From: Nitrospinae bacterium RIFCSPLOWO2_12_39_16
GTDB lineage: Bacteria > Nitrospinota > Nitrospinia > UBA9942
Assembly (NCBI GenBank): GCA_001805005.1
Contig: MHDO01000033.1
Location: 1 to 9,049, forward strand
DNA: 9,049 nucleotides
Direction of reading: 5' to 3'
Part shown: positions 1 through 5,192 of the stretch, piece by piece
Numbering within the stretch: the stretch's first letter is position 1
How the letters are laid out: each line of letters opens with the position of its first letter
Program-made: the position numbers and the translations under genes
Notes under the pieces: model-generated
What the model saw: the letters and a program-made list of their open reading frames with translations, nothing else
What the model was told of the DNA's origin: nothing
Databases searched by the model: none

Positions 1-2
1 TA

Positions 3-1421
3 ATAAATAAAAAGATTAAAGAGGAGGATATATTTTCGGCAGTAAATTCAATTGCCTCATCAGGGTGGGATTCCCTCAAGTTATATTTTATGATAGGGCT
101 TCCCTATGAAACGGATGATGATATTGAGGGGATATACAATATCTGCAACCAGATTTTAAAGAGGGAGAAGAGGATAAAAAATATAAATGTGGGCATATCA
201 TCCTTAGTTCCGAAGGCACATACGCCGTTTCAGTGGGTCGGGCAGGAAGGGATGGATAGTTTAAAGAGAAAACTTGGCTATCTGCATAAGAAATTTAAAA
301 CCAATAGAAAAATTAATATGAAATGGCATAAGGTGGAGATAAGTTTTCTTGAAGGTGTATTTGCAAGGGGTGACAGAAGGCTGGGTAAAGTGCTGGAAAC
401 TGCCCATGAGATGGGATGCAAATTTGACGGGTGGACCGAGAGGTTTGATTTTAATAAGTGGACTGAGGCATTTAACAGATGCGGGATTAACCCCGAATTT
501 TATGCCAATAGAAGTATTAATAAAGATGAAGTTCTACCGTGGGGGCATATCAGGACAGGGATAAGTGAGAAATTTTTATATAAAGAATTTGAGGCGTCGG
601 TTAAAGATATGTTGTCTTCCGACTGCCGCTATGAAGGATGTATCGGCTGCGGCCTCAATCCTTCAAAATGCCTTATAATTTCGGAGTGCGAAATGCGGAA
701 TGCAGAATCTAAATCTGCAATTCTAAATCTTAATTCTGAAATCCGCATTCCTAAATCTGAAATCCATAATCGTGTTAGAATACGGTATGAGAAAAAGGGT
801 GATATAAAATTTTTATCGCATCTTGAGGTGGGAAGGACATTCAGCAGGGCATTCAGGAGGGCAGGGGTACATCTTCAATATTCAGAAGGATACCACCCCC
901 ATCCAAAGATAGCCTTTGGATTTGCACTACCTGTGGGAATAGAAAGCCGCTGGGAATATTTTGATGCAGATGTTAAAGGTCATATTTTGACAGATGAAAT
1001 AATAAATGAACTCAATACTGAACTCCCTTCAGGGTTAAAGGCAATATCTGCAGAGTTTATTTCGTCTGGAACAAGGTCTATCTCCGATATAACCAACAGG
1101 ATTACATTTTTAATTAGTCTGCAGTCTGCACTCTACAGTCAACAATCTGCTGAAGAAAAATTTAAAGATTTCTTTTTACAGGACAGGGTAATAATTGATA
1201 GGATTAGAAAGGATGGGGTAAAAAAGACAGATATTAAGCCATTGATAGAATCAATTAAGATAATCGGGCATGAAGGAGAGTGGTTAAAGATTGAGATGGT
1301 ATTCAATGTCCTTAATGGCACACTTCTCCAGCCGATTGAGGTATTGCAAAATTTACTTTCACCTGATATAGAAACTGCGGTATTATTAACGGAAAAGATA
1401 GGAGTAGAAATGAAGCAATGA
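3..1421 (+). CDS. Radical SAM protein fused to DUF2344, 5'-truncated by the window edge
   Basis: The frame is open from the left edge, so the ATG at 90 is internal: the residues before it (GWDSLKLYFM) run straight into the conserved IGLPYETDDDIEGI segment of B12-type radical SAM proteins. The 4Fe-4S CxxxCxxC motif and any B12-binding part must lie upstream. A cysteine-rich cluster (CRYEGCIGCG, about 625-655) ends the radical SAM half. After a repeat-derived linker (684-767), a DUF2344 domain starts at about 770 (VRIRYEKKGDIKFLSHLE, then EGYHPHPKIAFGFALPVG). In many bacteria this fusion (or separate radical SAM and DUF2344 genes) sits directly before RNase G, as here, which hints at a role in RNA or translation-linked modification; the reaction is unknown to me. 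A second repeat array (1116-1150) is also read in frame. The stop is TGA at 1419-1421. Confidence 0.9.
   Translation: MNKKIKEEDIFSAVNSIASSGWDSLKLYFMIGLPYETDDDIEGIYNICNQILKREKRIKNINVGISSLVPKAHTPFQWVGQEGMDSLKRKLGYLHKKFKTNRKINMKWHKVEISFLEGVFARGDRRLGKVLETAHEMGCKFDGWTERFDFNKWTEAFNRCGINPEFYANRSINKDEVLPWGHIRTGISEKFLYKEFEASVKDMLSSDCRYEGCIGCGLNPSKCLIISECEMRNAESKSAILNLNSEIRIPKSEIHNRVRIRYEKKGDIKFLSHLEVGRTFSRAFRRAGVHLQYSEGYHPHPKIAFGFALPVGIESRWEYFDADVKGHILTDEIINELNTELPSGLKAISAEFISSGTRSISDITNRITFLISLQSALYSQQSAEEKFKDFFLQDRVIIDRIRKDGVKKTDIKPLIESIKIIGHEGEWLKIEMVFNVLNGTLLQPIEVLQNLLSPDIETAVLLTEKIGVEMKQ
684..767 (+). repeat. In-frame array of 12 degenerate heptamers with inverted halves
   Basis: Cut every seven bases from 684, the sequence reads GAGTGCG, AAATGCG, GAATGCA, GAATCTA, AATCTGC, AATTCTA, AATCTTA, ATTCTGA, AATCCGC, ATTCCTA, AATCTGA, AATCCAT. 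The left units resemble GAATGCG and some right units resemble its reverse complement: 693-708 and 733-748 form an imperfect inverted repeat. The span is 84 bp, a multiple of both 7 and 3, so the frame is kept. It encodes an Asn/Ser/Ile/Lys/Glu-rich linker between the cysteine cluster of the radical SAM part and DUF2344. That it is an insertion is inferred from its periodicity and position. Confidence 0.8.
1116..1150 (+). repeat. In-frame array of five AGTCTGC-like heptamers
   Basis: Five consecutive heptamers (AGTCTGC, AGTCTGC, ACTCTAC, AGTCAAC, AATCTGC) lie inside the DUF2344 domain. They encode a small polar stretch, SLQSALYSQQSA, between TFLI and EEKFKDFF, probably a loop. The first two units are identical and the others differ at 2-3 positions. 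The unit differs from that of the array at 684-767. Confidence 0.75.
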
Positions 1422-1455
1422 GTCTTATTACTCATTGCTCATTGCTTATTTTTTT
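1413..1455 (+). repeat. Heptamer array and hairpin with T-run between the radical SAM gene and rng
   Basis: ATTACTC, ATTGCTC and ATTGCTT are three heptamers at 1427-1447. The bases around the upstream stop codon are complementary to them: AAGCAATGAG (1413-1422) pairs exactly with CTCATTGCTT (1438-1447), or AGCAATGAGT (1414-1423) with ACTCATTGCT (1430-1439). Seven T residues (1449-1455) follow, just before the rng ATG. The layout resembles a weak intrinsic terminator or attenuator, but the stem has only four G/C pairs of ten, so termination is uncertain. Confidence 0.6.
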
Positions 1456-2991
1456 ATGTCACCTGAAATAATAGTAAATACAAATATGCGGGAGACGAGG
1501 GTAGCCATCATGGAGAACGGCGACATCTCCGAACTTTATATTGAAAGAAAGAAGGATGAGGGTATTGTAGGAAATGTCTATAAAGGCAGAGTGGTAAAGG
1601 TTCTGCCTGGGATGCAGGTGGCATTCATAGATATAGGGCTTGGGAAGTCAGGTTTTCTTTATGTGTCAGATATAAATGTGCCGGATACGATAGAGGAATA
1701 CGAAAAATTAGCAGGCGAAGATATATCCCTCAATGATGAGATGGTAGATGAGTCCGAGGAGGAGATGCCGCGGGAGACTGTCCAGAAATTGCCTATTGAA
1801 GAATTGCTCCAGGAAGGACAGGAGATTCTTGTGCAGGTCTCAAAAGACCCGATAGGAAGCAAAGGGGCAAGGATTACATCATATATCTCGCTTCCCGGAA
1901 GATATTTGGTGTTTATGCCCTCAGTTGACCATGTAGGAATTTCAAGAAGGATAGAGGATGAATCTGAAAGGAGGAGGCTAAAAAGACTACTGTTAGAACT
2001 AAAACCTCCGGGTGATGGATTTATTGTAAGGACTGCGAGCGAGGGGAAGGACAGGGAAGAATTTATAGCCGATATAGAGTTTCTGACCAAACTCTGGAAT
2101 GACATAAAACAAAAGAGTGAGAGGGTCTCTGCACCTGTTCTCATACATCAGGACTTAAATCTGATATTCAGGTCAATAAGGGATATTTTTACAAAAAATG
2201 TTGACAGGCTGGTGATTGATTCTCAGGAAGAATATGAGAAATGTATCCAGTTTGTAAATTCTTATATGCCGGCATTGAAATCCAAGATTGACCTCTACAC
2301 AGGCAAAGACCCAATATTTGATACCTATGGAATAGAGATTGAGATAGAGAGGGCATTGGGCAGAAAGATTTGGCTTAAGTCCGGTGGATACATAGTCATT
2401 GACCAGACTGAGGCGCTTGTCGCAATAGATGTAAATACAGGCAAATTCGTCGGGAAGAGAAATCCTGAGGAGACGATTCTTGAAACCAATCTGGAAGCAG
2501 TTAAGGAGATTGTCTATCAGCTCAGGCTGAGGAATATAGGGGGACTAATCATCCTGGATTTTATTGACATGGAGAAGAATGAGAGCAAGGAGAAGGTATT
2601 TCACGCACTTGAACAGGCACTAAAGCCTGACAGGTCAAGGACAAAGATAATGAAGATATCGGAATTCGGCCTTGTGGAGATGACGAGAAAGAGGGTCAGG
2701 GATTCTCTGGGCAGAACACTCTGCCAGCCATGCACATACTGCGAGGGGAGGGGGAGCATAAAGTCTCCTACCACTGTGTGTTATGAGATATTCAGGGAGA
2801 TACAGAGGATTATAAATGCATCCCCAAAAAAGAGAAAGGTGCTTCTGAATGCCCACCCAATAGTCGCTGACATGCTATTTGATGAAGAAAACCAGTATAT
2901 AGACAGGCTGGAAAAAGACTTAAAGGTGAAAATAGTTGTAAAATCCGATTACGACCTCCATCAGGAGCAGTATGAGATAACAGCCCTGTGA
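1456..2991 (+). CDS. rng: Ribonuclease G (RNase E/G family), 511 aa
   Basis: This is a cytoplasmic endoribonuclease that, in its family, cleaves single-stranded A/U-rich RNA in rRNA 5' maturation and mRNA decay. The N-terminus (MSPEIIVNTNMRETRVAIMENG) is typical of RNase G. An S1 RNA-binding domain covers about 36-140 and holds an acidic insert at about 85-118 (GEDISLNDEMVDESEEEMP). The catalytic magnesium-binding aspartates are D325 (LVAIDVNTGKFVG) and D368 (LIILDFIDME). The Zn-link cysteines lie in CQPCTYCEGRG (C426 and C429). The length of about 510 fits RNase G and lacks the RNase E C-terminal scaffold. ATG 1456 is chosen because it aligns with family N-termini; an in-frame TTG at 1435 lies inside the heptamer array. 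No Shine-Dalgarno sequence is visible, so translation may be coupled to the upstream gene, which ends 34 bp earlier. Confidence 0.95.
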   Translation: MSPEIIVNTNMRETRVAIMENGDISELYIERKKDEGIVGNVYKGRVVKVLPGMQVAFIDIGLGKSGFLYVSDINVPDTIEEYEKLAGEDISLNDEMVDESEEEMPRETVQKLPIEELLQEGQEILVQVSKDPIGSKGARITSYISLPGRYLVFMPSVDHVGISRRIEDESERRRLKRLLLELKPPGDGFIVRTASEGKDREEFIADIEFLTKLWNDIKQKSERVSAPVLIHQDLNLIFRSIRDIFTKNVDRLVIDSQEEYEKCIQFVNSYMPALKSKIDLYTGKDPIFDTYGIEIEIERALGRKIWLKSGGYIVIDQTEALVAIDVNTGKFVGKRNPEETILETNLEAVKEIVYQLRLRNIGGLIILDFIDMEKNESKEKVFHALEQALKPDRSRTKIMKISEFGLVEMTRKRVRDSLGRTLCQPCTYCEGRGSIKSPTTVCYEIFREIQRIINASPKKRKVLLNAHPIVADMLFDEENQYIDRLEKDLKVKIVVKSDYDLHQEQYEITAL

Positions 2992-2997
2992 AAAGAA

Positions 2998-3097
2998 GTG
3001 TCAGTGAATAGTGTCAGTGTCAGTAAAGGAATACTGACAAATTCCCTCTTAATAAAGGGGGATTGAGGGGGGTTGTTTCTCACACTCACACTTACAC
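2998..3097 (+). repeat. Composite hexamer-repeat element in the rng-sixA spacer
   Basis: GTGTCA-type hexamers (2998-3003, 3011-3016, 3017-3022) occupy the left side. TCACAC, TCACAC and TTACAC (3080-3097) occupy the right and are roughly their complement, so the spacer as a whole is a loose inverted repeat. GTCAGTA (3019-3025) and TACTGAC (3032-3038) form a perfect 7-bp inverted repeat with a 6-nt loop. The middle holds the C/G-rich element at 3041-3076. No clean terminator T-tract is attached. Confidence 0.6.
3041..3076 (+). repeat. Pyrimidine/purine palindromic repeat, intergenic copy
   Basis: ATTCCCTCTT is followed, after AATAAA, by a G-rich arm (GGGGGATTGAGGGGGG). Read on the other strand this is C-rich then G-rich, the same design as the element inside ppx at 5564-5606 (C-rich arm, TTAAC/TTAAT-like centre, G-rich arm). 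The two are probably members of one dispersed family, an inference from architecture and the shared TCCCTC(C)TTAA core. Confidence 0.55.
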
Positions 3098-3115
3098 TTT
3101 TAGGTTTTTGTTTAT

Positions 3116-3602
3116 ATGCAACTTTATCTAATGCAGCATGGACAGGCACAGAGTGAGGAAGAGGACCCTCAGAGACATCTCAGTCCCGAAGGTAAGGCTC
3201 AGATAAAAAGGACTGCGATAGCACTGAAAAAAATGAGTGTCTCTTTTGACCTCATAATTTCAAGCCCTAAAGCAAGGACAAGGGAGTCAGCTGAGATTGT
3301 AGCGGATACCCTATCTTATTCATTGAATGAAATTGAAATTACAGATACACTTAATCCAAATTCCTCACCTGAAGATTTCATTGATTATCTGGCAGGTTTT
3401 AAGGATAGAGAGAGTCTTTATTGCCGGTCATTTGCCGTCCCTGCATAACATAGCCCTGTGGCTTTTATGCGAATCCTGTAATATAAATATTAAGTTTGAA
3501 ATGGGTGGTGTCTCGAGAATAGATGCAGAGAGACTGCCAACTCATCAAGGAATTCTTCGCTACTACCTTTTGCCAGAACAACTTAATTTAATTTGCCACT
3601 GA
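3116..3602 (+). pseudogene. sixA: Phosphohistidine phosphatase SixA family, disrupted by a frameshift
   Basis: The first frame (3116 to about 3410) gives a histidine phosphatase superfamily N-terminus: MQLYLMQHGQAQ (catalytic His in an RHG-like motif with Gln for Arg), then EEEDPQRHLSPEGKAQI and FDLIISSPKARTRESAEIV. Read through, this frame would stop at 3448. The missing C-terminal half continues in another frame: VFIAGHLPSLHNIALWLL carries the second catalytic His, and MGGVSRIDAE and LLPEQLNLI match SixA ends. The shift lies at the AG repeat near 3407-3414: restoring one AG pair yields KDRERVFIAGHLPS and one ORF of about 162 residues, the usual SixA length. SixA dephosphorylates phosphohistidine in phosphorelay or PTS proteins. 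The break could be a true mutation, a phase-variable tract or an assembly error. The RBS is weak. Confidence 0.85.
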
Positions 3603-3697
3603 CAGACACAGACTTTTAAAAGTTGCAAGTTGCAAGTAAAAACTTAAATCTTAATCTTGTAGCTTTATTTTAAGTCAGTGGAAGTCTGTGGCTAAAT
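3591..3697 (+). repeat. Imperfect ~107-bp inverted-repeat element with AGTTGCA heptamers
   Basis: The outer arms ATTTGCCACTGACAGACACA (3591-3610) and its extension GACTT resemble the reverse complement of 3672-3697 (AAGTCAGTGG, AAGTCTGTGGCTAAAT). Inside the left arm are the heptamers AGTTGCA, AGTTGCA, AGTAAAA (3621-3641), and 3656-3661 (CTTGTAG) loosely answers them. The left arm contains the sixA stop codon (3600-3602) and the right arm ends a few bases before the RBS of the next gene. Confidence 0.55.
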
Positions 3698-3713
3698 TTG
3701 AAAGGAGGTTTAT

Positions 3714-3992
3714 ATGTCAGAGAAGATGAGTCATGAGGAGTTTGTAAAGAAGGCGATTGTGTCGCTGAGAAAAGAGGGCTATAAGGGGATTCATACGATA
3801 TACTCAGGCTTTAATGAGGCATTCAAAAAATACTTTGAAGGAGAGAATCCTGTTGAGGTTACAAAAAGGCTTGCAGAAGAGGGGAAGATAGTTATAAGGC
3901 CTGTGAAGGGCGGTGTGATGCTCTATCTCCCCCAAGACGCCCCGATTCAGGCAACCCGCGGGGACGATGCACTAAAGAAGATGGGATTGTAG
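3714..3992 (+). CDS. Conserved small protein, probable winged-helix fold, 92 aa
   Basis: The start is supported by AAAGGAGG at 3701-3708, five bases before the ATG. The protein is hydrophilic and has neither signal peptide nor membrane span. Helical segments (SHEEFVKKAIVSLRKEGYKG, FNEAFKKYF, VEVTKRLAEEG) precede a two-stranded basic hairpin, KIVIRPVKGGVMLYLP, about residues 62-77. A helix-helix-helix-wing order of this kind is typical of winged-helix DNA-binding domains, so a DNA-binding or regulatory role is possible. I recognise the pattern as a conserved hypothetical protein but know no function. It stands alone between two repeat-rich spacers, so context does not help. Confidence 0.85.
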   Translation: MSEKMSHEEFVKKAIVSLRKEGYKGIHTIYSGFNEAFKKYFEGENPVEVTKRLAEEGKIVIRPVKGGVMLYLPQDAPIQATRGDDALKKMGL

Positions 3993-4016
3993 GAAAGGTA
4001 AACTTAGCAAAGATGA

Positions 4017-4047
4017 ACCCCGTAAGAGACCTAAGGTCTTACGGGGT
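4017..4047 (+). other. Strong hairpin downstream of the small winged-helix gene
   Basis: ACCCCGTAAGA (4017-4027) and TCTTACGGGGT (4037-4047) are perfect complements around a 9-nt loop. With a 2-nt bulge the stem can extend through GACC/GGTC. No T-tract follows (GAACACAG), so it is not a canonical intrinsic terminator, but it may protect the 3' end of the mRNA or act as a Rho-dependent end. Confidence 0.6.
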
Positions 4048-4061
4048 GAACACAGAAATGT

Positions 4062-4103
4062 CATTCCGAGCGAGTGAACCTTTAGCCCTGAGCAAACAGA
4101 ATG
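4062..4103 (+). repeat. CATTCCGAGCGAG-type short dispersed repeat
   Basis: CATTCCGAGCGAGTGAACC, then TTTAGCCCTGAGC, then CAGAATG resembles the CATTCTGAGCGAAGC-like dispersed repeats found in many bacterial genomes. The ends CATTCCG and CAGAATG are near-complementary (6 of 7). It is the only copy in this window, so family membership rests on resemblance alone. Confidence 0.35.
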
Positions 4104-4121
4104 GATTACATTCAGCACAAA

Positions 4122-4155
4122 TTTAGATGCATTCATCTAAAAAAATAAGGAGGAG
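4122..4155 (+). promoter_or_regulatory. Leader hairpin and ribosome binding site of the TPR gene
   Basis: TTTAGATG (4122-4129) and CATCTAAA (4134-4141) form a perfect 8-bp hairpin with a CATT loop. Six bases after it comes AAGGAGGAG (4147-4155), a strong Shine-Dalgarno sequence that selects the GTG at 4159. The GTG at 4157 is followed at once by a stop in its own frame. Confidence 0.6.
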
Positions 4156-4158
4156 TGT

Positions 4159-4596
4159 GTGAAACATATTTTTACAGTTATTATTGTCTTTTTTTTGTTT
4201 TGCCCTGTCTCTGTTTTTGCAGAGACAAATGAGATTAGTGCCAAAGATATGGCAAAGAAATGGTTTGAGAAGGGACTTAAATACGATATAGATAAAGATT
4301 ATGATAAGGCAATTGAGGCATTCACAAAGGCTATTGCCTTAAAACCAGATTATGCTTATGCCTACACCAATCGTGGGTTTGCCTATTATAACAACGGTCA
4401 GTATGACAGGGCAATTGAGGATTATGACAAGGCTATCGCCTTAGACCCCAATGATGCTGAAGCCTATAACAATCGTGGGGTTGCTTATGGTGTTAAAGGA
4501 AATATGGATAGGGCAATTTCTGATTACAAAAAGGCTTGTGATATGGGGAACGAACTTGGTTGCAGGAATTTGCACGAGGTATTGCAAAACCGATAA
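4159..4596 (+). CDS. Secreted TPR-repeat protein, 145 aa
   Basis: The GTG start is preceded by a strong RBS. A signal peptide is clear: MKH, a hydrophobic core IFTVIIVFFLFCPVSV, and a likely signal peptidase I site after FA at residue 21, so the mature protein should be periplasmic or exported. Three tetratricopeptide repeats follow, at about 30-63 (KAIEAFTKAIALKPDYA), 64-97 (YAYTNRGFAYYNNGQYDRAIEDYDKAI) and 98-131 (EAYNNRGVAYGVKGNMDRAISDYKKA), then a short tail with two cysteines (C127, C135) reminiscent of Sel1/TPR ends. TPR arrays bind partner proteins; the partner here cannot be told. The gene is probably expressed from its own leader, with a 166-bp spacer upstream. Confidence 0.9.
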   Translation: MKHIFTVIIVFFLFCPVSVFAETNEISAKDMAKKWFEKGLKYDIDKDYDKAIEAFTKAIALKPDYAYAYTNRGFAYYNNGQYDRAIEDYDKAIALDPNDAEAYNNRGVAYGVKGNMDRAISDYKKACDMGNELGCRNLHEVLQNR

Positions 4597-4623
4597 CCAT
4601 TGGACAATGCCTGACAAACCATT

Positions 4624-4758
4624 ATGCAAAAACTGACACTTCCGATAACTGTTGATAAGAGTCATCGGATGAAAGACTCTGCCAATCCGAGACAGGCTCA
4701 TGAGAGGCAGAGCAGACTCTTAAAAGATGCCTTTGTTGATGATGGAGTAAAAAGTTGA
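4624..4758 (+). CDS. Possible 44-aa ORF sharing one base with the SprT-like gene
   Basis: An ATG ORF of 44 codons fills the spacer between the TPR and metallopeptidase genes. Its TGA stop (4756-4758) shares its last base with the ATG of the next gene (TGATG), an arrangement typical of translational coupling. The product is hydrophilic and charged (MQKLTLPITVDKSHRMKDSA, ending FVDDGVKS), with no membrane span and a helical middle (RQAHERQSRLLKDAF). No Shine-Dalgarno sequence precedes the ATG, and I do not recognise the family. It could be a chance ORF, a remnant, or a genuine small partner or leader for the metallopeptidase. Confidence 0.45.
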   Translation: MQKLTLPITVDKSHRMKDSANPRQAHERQSRLLKDAFVDDGVKS

Positions 4759-5147
4759 TGAATATTAATGGTAGATTTTTTAATTTAAAAGATATATTTG
4801 ACAGGCTCAACCATGAGTATTTTGGAGGAACCATTTCAATCAAAATAACATGGGGAAGAAATGTCCGTAATGGCAGGAGATATATAAGATTTGGCTCTTA
4901 CACTGAGAAAGACAATATTATAAGAATCCACCCAAGCCTTGACCGACAAGATATCCCCTCATATTTTATAGAGAGTATAGTCTATCATGAGATGCTGCAT
5001 AAGGTTGTTGGAGCCAGGATAGCGAACGGGAAGAGAAGGGTTCATACACCAGAGTTTAAGAGGATGGAGAGGCGATTTAAGGATTATGGGATTGCAAGGG
5101 AGTGGGAGAAGAGCAATATAAGAAGACTACTAAAGCATTATGGATGA
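4758..5147 (+). CDS. SprT-like zinc metallopeptidase domain protein, 129 aa
   Basis: The fold is that of the SprT-like/gluzincin family: an N-terminal LNHEYFGGTISIKITWG (about 17-33), a strand bearing RFGSYTEKDNIIRIHP, then the zinc-binding helix IVYHEMLHKVVG with H77, E78 and H81 (HExxH) and a downstream H96 (VHTPEFKRMERRF) as probable third ligand. Family members include eukaryotic Spartan, a DNA-protein crosslink protease, but the role of short bacterial versions is not settled; proteolysis of a cytoplasmic target is inferred only. There is no signal peptide. ATG 4758 is preferred to TTG 4755; GGAG at 4744-4747 is a modest RBS, and coupling to the small upstream ORF is possible. The basic C-terminus (SNIRRLLKHYG) could contact nucleic acid. 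Confidence 0.85.
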   Translation: MNINGRFFNLKDIFDRLNHEYFGGTISIKITWGRNVRNGRRYIRFGSYTEKDNIIRIHPSLDRQDIPSYFIESIVYHEMLHKVVGARIANGKRRVHTPEFKRMERRFKDYGIAREWEKSNIRRLLKHYG

Positions 5148-5148
5148 C

Positions 5149-5177
5149 ATACAGAATTTGAAATTTGAATATTGTAT
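5149..5177 (+). repeat. AATTTGA heptamer pair with inverted ends
   Basis: Two perfect AATTTGA units (5155-5161, 5162-5168) sit between ATACAGAATT (5149-5158) and AATATTGTAT (5168-5177), which are complementary at 8 of 10 positions. It is the shortest of the period-7 elements here and, being AT-only, the most likely to arise by chance. It fills the spacer before ppx. Confidence 0.4.
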
Positions 5178-5192
5178 CTTGAAACTATTTTT

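Noticed and set aside
684..767. CRISPR array
   Set aside because: Units are 7 bp with no spacers, and the stretch is read in frame within a gene.
1435..1455. TTG at 1435 as rng start
   Set aside because: It falls inside a heptamer repeat; the extra residues LIAYFF are not RNase G-like, whereas ATG 1456 gives the family-typical MSPEII start.
1659..2144. Minus-strand open frame, 161 codons
   Set aside because: Antisense to the conserved S1/RNase G region; serine-rich composition is an artefact of the complementary strand.
3116..3127. Loss of the RHG arginine as a sign of a dead SixA
   Set aside because: The MQHG variant, with the catalytic His kept, occurs in SixA relatives as I recall; the frameshift is the stronger evidence of disruption.
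4441..4843. Overlapping minus-strand frames of 73-86 codons
   Set aside because: They are antisense to the TPR and SprT-like genes and show no RBS or recognisable motif.
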